DNA of 64,000 nucleotides from the NCBI RefSeq assembly GCF_002926065.1, contig NZ_PREZ01000009.1, positions 1-64,000 on the forward strand, given 5' to 3'. The translations under genes were made by a program, and so were the position numbers. Shown piece after piece: positions 51,566 to 59,966 of the stretch. The notes beneath the pieces are model-generated. The model made no database searches. It had not been told where the DNA came from and saw nothing but the letters and a program-made list of their open reading frames with translations. Position 1 is the first letter of the stretch. The number at the start of each line of letters is the position of its first letter. The DNA is from Jeotgalibacillus proteolyticus (GTDB lineage: Bacteria > Bacillota > Bacilli > Bacillales > Jeotgalibacillaceae).

Positions 51566-52303
51566 GTGACGAATAGAGTTGCTTTAGTAACTGGAGGCGC
51601 TAAAGGGATAGGTCGAGAGATTTGTCTTGGGCTTTCAAGATCTGGCATGGACGTTGTAGTAAATTACTCTGAAAGTTTTAGGGAAGCTGATCTTCTTTGT
51701 GAAGAAATAAAGGATTCCGGAAAGCGTGCTACGGCAATAAAAGCAAATATTCAACATGAAAAAGAAGTAAAGAATATGATAAGTGACATTATTCGAGAAT
51801 ATGGAAAACTTGATGTCTTAGTGAATAATGCTGGTATAACGAATGACAAGCTTATTATTCAAATGACTACACAAGATATTATGTCGGTCTTAAACGTAAA
51901 TTTGATAGGGGCTATGAACTGCATTAAGTACAGTGTTAAACCTATGTTGAAAAATCGTTATGGGCGAGTTGTAAATATAGCCTCGGTAGTTGGCCTTTCG
52001 GGTAATCAAGGACAATCAAATTATGCAGCTTCAAAAGCTGGATTAATTGCGGTTACCAAATCAGCAGCAAAAGAATTCTCATCAAAGAACATTACATTCA
52101 ATGCTGTCGCTCCAGGTTATATTGATACATCCATGACACAGAAGATGAGCGAAGAATCAAAAGCAAAAATGCTAAGTGAGATACCTTTAGGAAGAGCAGG
52201 TACTGGAGTTGATGTAGCAGAGGCCGTAGCATTTTTAAGTACGGATAAAGCAGCCTATATAACAGGACAAGTTCTACAAGTTGATGGAGGCATGTACATT
52301 TAA
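51566..52303 (+). CDS. fabG: 3-oxoacyl-ACP reductase (FabG-like ketoreductase)
   Basis: 245 aa, GTG behind AAAAAGGAGG. SDR nucleotide motif TGGAKGIG (residues about 8-15), NNAG, catalytic Ser in IASVVGLSGN and Y-x3-K in YAASK, and C-terminal TGQVLQVDGGM. The full FabG length. It supplies the ketoreduction step for the KS/CLF below. First gene of the plus-strand operon, in which genes are a few bases apart. Confidence 0.9.
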   Translation: MTNRVALVTGGAKGIGREICLGLSRSGMDVVVNYSESFREADLLCEEIKDSGKRATAIKANIQHEKEVKNMISDIIREYGKLDVLVNNAGITNDKLIIQMTTQDIMSVLNVNLIGAMNCIKYSVKPMLKNRYGRVVNIASVVGLSGNQGQSNYAASKAGLIAVTKSAAKEFSSKNITFNAVAPGYIDTSMTQKMSEESKAKMLSEIPLGRAGTGVDVAEAVAFLSTDKAAYITGQVLQVDGGMYI

Positions 52304-52324
52304 TAAAACTAGGAGGGAATATTA

Positions 52325-52573
52325 ATGAAAAATACTTTTGAAGAGGTTCAGAATCTTATAGCAGAGAGATTGGACATTGATAAATTAAGCATTAAAAAAG
52401 AATCATCATTTAAGAATGATTTAGGCGCAGATTCTCTGGATGTAGTAGAGATGGTTATGGAAATAGAAGATATTTTTGAAATTGAAATTGCAGATGAAGA
52501 CTCTGAAAATTTAAAAACAGTACAGGATTTAGTGGAGTATATTGATCAAAAAAATAAAGTGAATCAAGGTTGA
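52325..52573 (+). CDS. Acyl carrier protein (polyketide/fatty-acid type)
   Basis: 82 aa, ATG behind AGGAGGG. Ser37 in [17 protein letters not shown] is the phosphopantetheine site; overall it is very like AcpP. It probably carries the growing chain for the KS-CLF pair encoded next. Confidence 0.9.
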   Translation: MKNTFEEVQNLIAERLDIDKLSIKKESSFKNDLGADSLDVVEMVMEIEDIFEIEIADEDSENLKTVQDLVEYIDQKNKVNQG

Positions 52574-52578
52574 GAGGA

Positions 52579-53838
52579 ATGGAGAAAAAGCGCGTTGTAA
52601 TTACAGGGATGGGAGTAGTAACTGCATTAGGGGAGGAGTTAAACGAATTTTGGAATAACATAGTTTCGGGGCAATCAGGTATCTCACTTGTAGAATCATT
52701 TGATACGACAAATTATACGACAAAAATTGCAGGGGAGATAAAAGATTTTAATCCTTTGAATTATATGAGTGAGGAAGAGTCTTCAAATTATGATAGGTTT
52801 ACTCAATTTGGTTTAGCAGGAACCAAAAAAGCACTTAAGGACGCGGGTTTTGACACACTAAGTGCAATTGATCCAAATCGTATAGGCGTTTTAGTAGGTT
52901 CAGGAATCGGTGGTGCTATTACATGGAACCAAGAAATTTATAATTTTAGAAAAAAAATTTCATACGGTTCTAATAAGACTTTTATGACAAAGTTTCAAAT
53001 ATCCCACTGTACAAGTGCGATTGCTCAATATTTAGGTGTGAATGGCCCGTCTGGTACTATGGTTACCGCCTGCGCAGCAGGAAATCATTCTATAGGAGAA
53101 GCATACCAGATAATTAAAAATAATAAGGCAGATATCATGATATGTGGTGGGACGGAAGCATCTATAAATCCAGCAGGTTTTGGTGGTTTTACTTCACTCC
53201 GAGCAATGTCTACCAGAAATTCCGACCCACAACAAGCTAGTAGGCCCTTTGATAGAGACCGTGACGGTTTTGTTATGGCAGAAGGTTCAGGGATATTAAT
53301 ACTAGAATCTTTAGAACATGCGTTAAATCGAAAAGCTCGTATTTACGCAGAAGTAGTTGGCTTCGGTATGAGTGGGGATGCTTATCATATCACTGAACCT
53401 AGACCAGATGGGGAAGGGGCTAAGCAATCAATAATAAGTGCAATGTTGGATGCTAACATCGAGTCAAATCAGATAGACTATGTAAACACTCATGGTACTT
53501 CCACACCCTTAGGAGATATAGCGGAAAGTAATGCTATTAAAAAAGCTCTAGGAGCCCATGCATATAAGGCTTCAATAAATTCATCTAAATCAATGACTGG
53601 TCACTTAGTGGCAGCAGCCGGTGGAGTAGAAGCCATCATTTCTACTATGGTACTCAATAAACAAATAGTACCACCAACTATTAATATTGATAACCAAGAT
53701 CCAGAATGTGATTTGGATTATACGCCAAACAAAGCACGTGAAAGGGAAGTTAATTTTTCTTTATCTAATTCTTTTGGTTTTGGGGGGCACAATTCTACTC
53801 TAATTTTAAAGAAGTTTAATAAAACCGAGGTGAAATAA
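52579..53838 (+). CDS. Ketosynthase alpha (FabF-like KAS II / type II PKS KS)
   Basis: 419 aa from the ATG at 52579 (an upstream TTG is part of the ribosome site). Complete catalytic triad: Cys165 in VTACAAG, His305 in NTHGTSTPLGD, His342 in SMTGHLVAAAGG. Chain-elongating condensing enzyme. A second KS-like gene lacking these residues lies three genes downstream, so this is the KS-alpha of a KS/CLF heterodimer rather than a lone FabF. Confidence 0.88.
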   Translation: MEKKRVVITGMGVVTALGEELNEFWNNIVSGQSGISLVESFDTTNYTTKIAGEIKDFNPLNYMSEEESSNYDRFTQFGLAGTKKALKDAGFDTLSAIDPNRIGVLVGSGIGGAITWNQEIYNFRKKISYGSNKTFMTKFQISHCTSAIAQYLGVNGPSGTMVTACAAGNHSIGEAYQIIKNNKADIMICGGTEASINPAGFGGFTSLRAMSTRNSDPQQASRPFDRDRDGFVMAEGSGILILESLEHALNRKARIYAEVVGFGMSGDAYHITEPRPDGEGAKQSIISAMLDANIESNQIDYVNTHGTSTPLGDIAESNAIKKALGAHAYKASINSSKSMTGHLVAAAGGVEAIISTMVLNKQIVPPTINIDNQDPECDLDYTPNKAREREVNFSLSNSFGFGGHNSTLILKKFNKTEVK

Positions 53839-53840
53839 AT

Positions 53841-54833
53841 ATGAACACGAGTATTGTACCTGTACATGATGATGCTTATTCTTGTTTGGAGGATTTAATA
53901 TATTCATTATGTGTTTGGAAAGATAACGATTTTCATGCTATGTTCGCCTCTTCTTGGAATTTCGACTTAGATCCATTTGACAGCAAAAGCCCTCTTTCTT
54001 TAGCTAAAAGAATTGGAACTGGAAATAAAGAATGGGATAAACTTCTCTCCATCTACCATGGGGTTAAGATATCTGATCAACAAAATAGGTTTTCTGCAAA
54101 AGAACTACTACAAAGAATAAAAGATAGATCCCTTGAATTACCACTAATAATAGCTTTTGATTACTATTATTGTCCTTGGAGTAAGGAATTCTATTATAAA
54201 TATCATGGTGGCGGTGGAGGGTTGTCTCATACTATCTTGTTATCAAGTATCGAAAATGAAGGTTTCATGTGTATAGACCCCCTTTTTAGTACCAATGTAG
54301 AGTACCTCCCGTTTAATCATTTTATTAAAGGCTATGAAGGGTACAGAACAGTTTCTTTTACCAAAAATATCTATACAGAAATTGATTGTAACTGGTTGGA
54401 AGTTACAAGATACGGTGTTAATAAATCATTAACAAGTAAATTCTTCGACCAATTAACAACTCTTACAAAAGAAATTTCAAATTTAGATTTGGTGTTGGAA
54501 TCAAAAGGTTTTGAGGATCGGCCAGGTTTATCTCCTATCATGTATCAATTAAAGCTTATTGGTATGGGCAGAAAAAAGTTTTCTAAACTCTTATATAGAA
54601 CGTATCTTCAAACTAGAAATGAAAAATTTAATATTTTATCTAAGGAAGTTCATAAATTGGGAACTGATTGGGATTATCTAAGCAATCTGATGATGAAAGT
54701 CTTTTATACAAAGCATCCAGAAAGAGTACTAAAGAAGCTAGTAGCTAAAATTAATGAAATTAGAATACAAGAAGAAGATAAATTAGCTGAAATTTCTTCG
54801 TGTATTAGCAAAAATTTAATAAGCAAAGGGTGA
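53841..54833 (+). CDS. BtrH-like cysteine acyltransferase (BtrH_N / C39-like fold)
   Basis: 330 aa, ATG three bases after the KS gene. Opening HDDAYSCLEDLIYSL with Cys15, then GLSHTILLSS with His130, then CIDPLF with Asp146, a papain-like Cys-His-Asp order. This matches the BtrH_N family; BtrH moves an ACP-bound acyl group to the amine of an aminoglycoside in butirosin synthesis. Here it may transfer the finished chain from ACP to an amine acceptor. The C-terminal ~170 residues are helical and not recognised. Placed between KS and dehydratase genes, so an integral part. Confidence 0.68.
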   Translation: MNTSIVPVHDDAYSCLEDLIYSLCVWKDNDFHAMFASSWNFDLDPFDSKSPLSLAKRIGTGNKEWDKLLSIYHGVKISDQQNRFSAKELLQRIKDRSLELPLIIAFDYYYCPWSKEFYYKYHGGGGGLSHTILLSSIENEGFMCIDPLFSTNVEYLPFNHFIKGYEGYRTVSFTKNIYTEIDCNWLEVTRYGVNKSLTSKFFDQLTTLTKEISNLDLVLESKGFEDRPGLSPIMYQLKLIGMGRKKFSKLLYRTYLQTRNEKFNILSKEVHKLGTDWDYLSNLMMKVFYTKHPERVLKKLVAKINEIRIQEEDKLAEISSCISKNLISKG

Positions 54834-54839
54834 ACTCTT

Positions 54840-55262
54840 ATGTACAATTCAGATGTAATTACCGAAGTATTACCCATGGGTAGAGAAGCAATATTACTAG
54901 ATAGAGTCACTGAAGTGGAACCAGGAAAGATGGGAAGAGGCATAAAAAATATTACAATCACTGAATTACCATTCAAAGGAGATAAAAGAACAAAGCCAAA
55001 TTATCCTGAAGCAATGCTTGCAGAAACAATAGGTCAACTTGGCGTTTTTATCCATTTAATCCATCCGGAAAATAGAGGGAAAAGTACTGTATTAGCAAAA
55101 ATAAAAGATTTCGAATTTTTCAATCATGTGTACCCAGGCGACCAAGTGGAATTAACTTACGAGGTAATAAAAAAGCGAGAAACCTCAGGTTTAGGAATTG
55201 GAACAGCCAGTGTGAATGGTGTTTTAATCGCACAAGGTGAAATGATTCATTTTTGGGAATAG
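54840..55262 (+). CDS. Hotdog-fold dehydratase-like protein without the catalytic His
   Basis: 140 aa. FabA/FabZ hotdog layout: LPMGREAILLDRV, central helix PEAMLAETIGQLG with Glu62, and DFEFFNHVYPGDQVEL. The FabZ catalytic His, 14 residues before the Glu, is Asp48 here (GDKR instead of GHFP). Either it is a non-catalytic partner in a dehydratase heterodimer with the product of 56527, or it uses another mechanism. Heterodimeric dehydratases are known in highly reducing type II PKS such as ishigamide. Confidence 0.7.
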   Translation: MYNSDVITEVLPMGREAILLDRVTEVEPGKMGRGIKNITITELPFKGDKRTKPNYPEAMLAETIGQLGVFIHLIHPENRGKSTVLAKIKDFEFFNHVYPGDQVELTYEVIKKRETSGLGIGTASVNGVLIAQGEMIHFWE

Positions 55263-55298
55263 GTTTTATTTAGAGCTGAAAAGATGAGGTGAATTTTA

Positions 55299-56534
55299 AT
55301 GGATAAAAAAAGGGTTGTAGTAACAGGTATGGGAATGGTATCTCCTTGTGGCGATAGTGTTGAAAAAGTATGGGATAAGATAATTAATGGCGATCATCTT
55401 TTTTCAAAACTTGATTCGAAGAGAGCTAAAGAAACCAGTATTTCATTAGCAGGAGAAATACCAGAGTTAAATACGGAAGAATATTTCTCCAAAAGAGAAG
55501 CAAGGAAGATGGATAAATTTGTCCAATACGCGATGATCGCATCTACTCAAGCAATTAAAGATGCTAAATTAAATCTCGATAGTATAGACAATCATAGGTT
55601 TGGGGTAATAATAGGTTCCCAATTTGGTGGTGTTCATACGTGGGAAGAACAAATGCATCTACTCTATGATAGAGGACCTAAAAAAGTTAGTCCCTTTTTT
55701 ATTCCAATGATGATAGTTAATATGGCAACGGGACAAGTTTCCATGAATTTTGGTGCGAAAGGTCCTAATAACACTCCGGTTACTGGCATGTGTTCAGGTT
55801 CAAATGCCATCGGTGATGCTTATAATCAAATTTTAAATAATAGTGCAGATATTATGTTATGTGGTGGAAGTGATGCTGCTATATCCTCCCCATTATTGGG
55901 AGGATACATGAGTCAAGGTTTGGTTTCTAATAAAGAGAATGGCAACTATATTTGTCAACCATTTACTGAGGAATCAAGTGGGTTCGTTATGTCTGAAGGA
56001 TCAGGGGTTTTACTTTTAGAGTCATTGGACCATGCAAAAGAAAGGAATGCAGATATTTATTGTGAAATTGTTGGGTATGGATCCTCAATTGGTTTAGATA
56101 AGGAATCTGCTACTCCTTCTGTCAAGGGAATGGTCACCTCTGTTGAGTCAGCATTAATGGACGCTCAATTGGATTTCAAATCAATACAATATATAAACGC
56201 TTCCGGTATTGGTGTGGCAAGCTTAGATTCTCGTGAATTAGATAGTCTGAAGAGTCTTTTAGAGAAGTATGAACATGATTTACATATCTCCTCCCTAAAA
56301 TCAGTGATTGGAAACTTTATGGGAGCGTCAGGCGCTATTGATTCAATCATATCAATAAACACTCTTCATCACGATTTAATTCCTTGTGACGTATATCCTT
56401 CATATGAATCAATTGATTCACTTATTTTAGATCAAGAAATATCTGAAAGTTTAGAATATGTATTAAACAATACGATTGATCTAAGCGGATTTAATACCTC
56501 ATTAATTTTTAAAAGGTGGAGAGATAATGAGTGA
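55299..56534 (+). CDS. Chain-length factor (KS-beta), catalytically dead ketosynthase
   Basis: 411 aa, ATG behind GATGAGGTG. Full thiolase-fold ketosynthase, but Met164 replaces the active Cys (VTGMCSG versus VTACAAG), Ser302 replaces the first His (NASGIG) and Asn339 the second (VIGNFM). That combination defines chain-length factors of type II PKS, which pair with KS-alpha and set chain length. A Cys stands one place after the normal position and is probably not equivalent. Its stop overlaps the next gene by eight bases. Confidence 0.82.
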   Translation: MDKKRVVVTGMGMVSPCGDSVEKVWDKIINGDHLFSKLDSKRAKETSISLAGEIPELNTEEYFSKREARKMDKFVQYAMIASTQAIKDAKLNLDSIDNHRFGVIIGSQFGGVHTWEEQMHLLYDRGPKKVSPFFIPMMIVNMATGQVSMNFGAKGPNNTPVTGMCSGSNAIGDAYNQILNNSADIMLCGGSDAAISSPLLGGYMSQGLVSNKENGNYICQPFTEESSGFVMSEGSGVLLLESLDHAKERNADIYCEIVGYGSSIGLDKESATPSVKGMVTSVESALMDAQLDFKSIQYINASGIGVASLDSRELDSLKSLLEKYEHDLHISSLKSVIGNFMGASGAIDSIISINTLHHDLIPCDVYPSYESIDSLILDQEISESLEYVLNNTIDLSGFNTSLIFKRWRDNE

Positions 56535-56976
56535 AAATACTATAAGTTTGATAAATTCAGAGGAGATCAAAAATTTATTACCTCAAGCGGACAATATGGT
56601 CTTAGTAGACGTAATTTGTCAGGTAAACACAGAAAGTATTCAGGGGATTAAAAATGTTGCGATGACTGAGCATTTTTTGGAGGGACACTTTCCCAATGAA
56701 TCAATGATGCCCGGAGTTTTAATCTTAGAATCAATGATCCAACTGGCGAATCTATTAATTTTGATAAGAGACGATTCAAAAAAAGGATATTACAGTCATC
56801 TAAAAAAAGTGGTCGATATTAAGTTCAAAGAAAAAGTAAAACCGGGAGATCAATTATTAATTACTGTTACATCTCTTGAAAGGTTAAAAAGCGCGGAAAG
56901 ATTTAAAGGAGTAGTCAAAGTAGATAATAAAATAGTAACGGCTGGAGTTTTCGAATTAATTGGTCACACAAAATAA
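56527..56976 (+). CDS. fabZ: 3-hydroxyacyl-ACP dehydratase (FabZ-like)
   Basis: 149 aa. Complete hotdog active site: His54 in EGHFPNESMMPG and Glu68 in GVLILESM. Slightly basic, with DIKFKEKVKPGDQL at the usual place. It should dehydrate beta-hydroxyacyl-ACP, alone or paired with the His-less protein at 54840. Starts inside the CLF gene end. Confidence 0.87.
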   Translation: MSENTISLINSEEIKNLLPQADNMVLVDVICQVNTESIQGIKNVAMTEHFLEGHFPNESMMPGVLILESMIQLANLLILIRDDSKKGYYSHLKKVVDIKFKEKVKPGDQLLITVTSLERLKSAERFKGVVKVDNKIVTAGVFELIGHTK

Positions 56977-56989
56977 AGGAGGAATTTAA

Positions 56990-57760
56990 ATGAACCTTAT
57001 CAACGGGAAAAACATTTTAGTAATGGGGGTTGCTAATGAGCGAAGTATTGCTTGGGCGATTGTAAAGTCATTAAATGATCATGGGCAAGTAAATTTTATT
57101 TTAACTTATGAAAATGAAAAGATTAAAAATAGAATATTAAAACTTACAAAAGAGATGGATAATGTCAATCTGTTTCAGTGTAATGTTACTGAAGAAATAG
57201 ATTTAGATAATCTTAAAAATTATATGGAAGATAATTATGGGACTGTCCATGGGATAGTTCATAGTATAGCATTTGCAAATCGTGAAGATTTAGATGGGCG
57301 GTATGTTGAAACTAAAAAATCAGGGTACGATCTCGCTCAACATGTTAGTGCCTATTCTCTTTTAGCCGTTACGCAAAGAATATACCCACTTATGTCGGAA
57401 GGTGGGAGTATTGTAGCCATGACCTACATTGGATCACAGCGAGTAGTGAAAAATTATAATGTCATGGGAATTGCAAAAGCATCATTAGAGGCTAATGTTC
57501 GTTACTTAGCAAAAGATCTAGGCGAATTTGATATACGAGTAAATTCGATTTCTTCCGGTCCAATTCGCACTTTATCAGGTAAAGGTATAGCAGGTTTTAA
57601 TACATTTATTAAAGCTGTAGAAGATCAAACCATTCTTGGTCGATCTGTAGATCCTGAAGAAGTTGGAAATACAGCTTTATTTTTAATAAGTGACCTTTCT
57701 AAGGGGATAACTGGCCAAACAATTTACGTTGATCATGGTTTTAACATTGTTGGTGTGTAA
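56990..57760 (+). CDS. fabI: Enoyl-ACP reductase (FabI-like)
   Basis: 256 aa, ATG behind AAAGGAGG. SDR-type with VMGVANERSIAWAIVKSL near the N-terminus, DGRYVET, Y-x6-K in YNVMGIAK, and SGPIRTLSGKGI after it, all typical of FabI. It provides the last reduction of the cycle, so at least part of the chain is saturated. A pathway-specific FabI also could give triclosan-type resistance. Three bases before the AcpS gene. Confidence 0.88.
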   Translation: MNLINGKNILVMGVANERSIAWAIVKSLNDHGQVNFILTYENEKIKNRILKLTKEMDNVNLFQCNVTEEIDLDNLKNYMEDNYGTVHGIVHSIAFANREDLDGRYVETKKSGYDLAQHVSAYSLLAVTQRIYPLMSEGGSIVAMTYIGSQRVVKNYNVMGIAKASLEANVRYLAKDLGEFDIRVNSISSGPIRTLSGKGIAGFNTFIKAVEDQTILGRSVDPEEVGNTALFLISDLSKGITGQTIYVDHGFNIVGV

Positions 57761-57762
57761 TC

Positions 57763-58170
57763 ATGAAGATCGGTACAGATATTGTTAATATTAAAAGGTT
57801 TGAATCTCTTTTAAACAATAGATTGTTTTTAGAAAAGGTTTACTCTAACCAAGAACTCAAAAATATTTATAGTCAAGGTAATCCCCAAAGGAAGTTAGAG
57901 CTACTAGCCGGTAGATTTTCGGCAAAGGAGGCATTTCTAAAAGCTATAGAGATTGGAATTATGAGTGGTATTCCTCTTAAAAATATAGAAGTCTTATCTA
58001 CAGTAAGCGGAAAACCTTATATTAGTTTAGATAAATCTACTCTAATGTCATTAAAACAAAAAAATATTTTAATCAAAAATTTGGACTTGAGTATATCACA
58101 TACTAAGGAAACAGCATTAGCAGTTGTTATATTAAATTTAGAAACGCAAAACCCGAAGGGAGCTGCTTAA
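57763..58170 (+). CDS. acpS: Holo-ACP synthase (AcpS-type phosphopantetheinyl transferase)
   Basis: 135 aa. GTDIVNIKRF at the N-terminus with the metal Asp, and RFSAKEAFLKAI with the Glu/Lys pair, as in AcpS. It activates one or both ACPs of the cluster. A dedicated copy argues that the pathway is self-contained apart from malonyl transfer (no FabD seen). Its stop overlaps the ATG of the following pseudogene. Confidence 0.9.
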   Translation: MKIGTDIVNIKRFESLLNNRLFLEKVYSNQELKNIYSQGNPQRKLELLAGRFSAKEAFLKAIEIGIMSGIPLKNIEVLSTVSGKPYISLDKSTLMSLKQKNILIKNLDLSISHTKETALAVVILNLETQNPKGAA

Positions 58171-58677
58171 TGAAAATTGGAATAATTGCTTTTTCTGGTA
58201 TTACTGTTTAAACTTTATAGGATTTCATGACATTCTTCTTCGAATTAAAGAAAAAGGATTCTTGATCATTATGAAATATGCAGTCGTGAAAAAATCTGTA
58301 AGACTTCTAACATAACTATCAGAATAGACAAGACAATCGATAGGTTGGATAAATTCGATTTATTATATGTACCTGGTAGCACAGTGGTTTGCTCTCTTAA
58401 GCAGGATGAAACCTTTATTAATTGGCTTCGTACCGGAAAGGAGGTCACCTACAAATTTTCTGCTTGTACTGGATCATTATTGTTGGGAGAAGCAGGATTC
58501 TTAATTGATAAGAAAGCAACCACTCACTATAAGCACCTCAGTAGCCTTACACCATATTGTAAAGTGGTTTCAAATGAAAAGATAGTTGAAGATGGTAATG
58601 TCGTGACTGTTGGGGGAGTTACTTTTTCAATTGACTTAGGCTATATTTTGCGGAGAAATTTTTCGGAAAAGGTTTAA
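58170..58677 (+). pseudogene. DJ-1/PfpI (GATase1-like) gene, frameshifted
   Basis: The ATG overlaps the AcpS stop. MKIGIIAFSGITV then TAA; one frame over the text continues FIGFHDILLRIKEKGF, and a second shift leads into DKFDLLYVPGS, which stays open to 58677. This last part contains FSACTGSLLLGEAGFL with the nucleophile Cys and ATTHYKHL, typical of DJ-1/PfpI proteins. At least two frameshifts make it a pseudogene at the end of the biosynthetic operon. Confidence 0.68.
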
Positions 58678-59077
58678 GAGATGAAGTTCAGGAACATCTT
58701 GAGTATCATCCCACTTAAAGGAATTATACAATACTATAATTTCCTTTCCTAATCAACAGTCCGAGAACTTTAATCGGTTTTCGACCGCTAATCCTCAAGG
58801 GTTGCATAAAAATATCTAACTAGTTAGATATTTTTCAAAGCGCTGTTGATCCTTTTTGGTTGTGAAGGAATATACAAAAGAGCAACACGTCAAGGTGCTG
58901 CTCTTTTGTATTTTATAAATCTTTTCTTACTCTTGTTTGATAATCTAGGAGCCTCACGGGAAAATTTCTTGAACAGAGATAATACAAATTATAACTGTTC
59001 TTAAAAACATTTATTTTTTATCTTATTTATCTATAATAAGTGGGTTTTTTACCGAGTTTCTTCTATTATAAATAAAC
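58678..59077. other. Intergenic region with palindromes
   Basis: No gene. A perfect 28-base palindrome (58808-58835, arms AAAAATATCTAACT) and a terminator (CAAAAGAGCA at 58875-58884 with TGCTCTTTTG at 58899-58908) lie here. The remainder is AT-rich with nothing recognised. Confidence 0.55.
58875..58912. terminator. Terminator after the biosynthetic operon
   Basis: CAAAAGAGCA with TGCTCTTTTG, stem extended by CAC/GTG, T-rich tail on both strands. Confidence 0.75.
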
Positions 59078-59689
59078 TTATTTTAATCCTTCTTTCTCAT
59101 ATTTCCTAACCAACTTATAAAAAGTAGTTTTCTTCAGGTTTAATTCATCCATCGCTTTGACTGCAGTCAATTCTCCAGTCTTCCAACGATCATATATATG
59201 CTTAAACTCTTCTGTGATTATGGCTTTTGGTCTTCCAAAGGCAACCCCGTTCTTTAATGCCATATCAATTCCTTCACGCTGCCTCTTTCGAATGCGTTCT
59301 CTTTCCTCTTCGGCCATCCAGGAAAGAATCTGTAATACAAGATCCGCGATAAATGTTCCTAAACTATCTTTGTATTGAGTTGTATCTAGTAAAGGCATAT
59401 CCATTACGACGATATCAGCTTGAATATTTTTCGTCAGATCGTTCCACTCCTGGAGGATTTCTTCTTTATTTCGCCCAAATCGATCAAGTGAATGGATATA
59501 AAGAATATCCCCTTTTCGGATAATTCTTTTTAGCAACTGATAATGAACGCGTTCAAAATTTTTACCACTTTGTTTATCCATGAAGATATCTCGTTCATGA
59601 ATTCCCATTTTTTTCATCGCTTCAAGTTGACGGCCTTCATTTTGATCTTTGCTGCTGACTCTAATATATCCAAATTTTTTATTATCCAT
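59078..59689 (-). CDS. Serine resolvase/invertase (Tn3-resolvase type)
   Basis: 203 aa. FGYIRVSSKDQ with catalytic Ser at 12 or 13, SLDRFGRNKEEI, a long E helix (AEEERERIRKRQREGI) and a C-terminal HTH (TAVKAMDELNLKKTTFYKLVRKY). Plasmid or transposon resolvase for dimer resolution. The repeats just upstream form a plausible res site. It may mark one end of the imported biosynthetic block. Confidence 0.88.
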   Translation of the reverse strand: MDNKKFGYIRVSSKDQNEGRQLEAMKKMGIHERDIFMDKQSGKNFERVHYQLLKRIIRKGDILYIHSLDRFGRNKEEILQEWNDLTKNIQADIVVMDMPLLDTTQYKDSLGTFIADLVLQILSWMAEEERERIRKRQREGIDMALKNGVAFGRPKAIITEEFKHIYDRWKTGELTAVKAMDELNLKKTTFYKLVRKYEKEGLK

Positions 59690-59736
59690 TTATTTACTCC
59701 TCGTTTTATTGTTCTTTCTTTTATTCTACCAAAATA

Positions 59737-59856
59737 GTTCGTAAAAGTATTAACAAAAAGTTGAACGTTCGTAAAATGATTTAGTGTTTTTGCGAACTGA
59801 AAAAAAGATTAATTAGTATAAAATTAAATAGTTCGTAAAAGTACACTTTTATGAAC
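59737..59856. promoter_or_regulatory. Candidate res site (three resolvase subsites)
   Basis: Pairs of inverted half-sites built on GTTCGTAAAAGT: 59737-59766 (left arm and GTTGAAC), 59767-59797 (left arm and TTTTTGCGAAC), and 59831-59856 (left arm and ACTTTTATGAAC, nearly perfect). Three subsites of different length in front of the resolvase gene is the classic res layout. Confidence 0.65.
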
Positions 59857-59966
59857 GTTAATTTTAATTGAAAAGTTCAAATGTAATAATATTCAAAATA
59901 TATTTGAGGATTTTGATATACATGTTAAAATTAAAGGAACAAGTGTTCTTTTAGGGGGGAGAGGAA

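Noticed and set aside
51566-58170. Simple extra copy of the housekeeping fab operon
   Set aside because: A catalytically dead KS-beta, a His-less dehydratase and a BtrH-like transferase are not part of primary fatty-acid synthesis.
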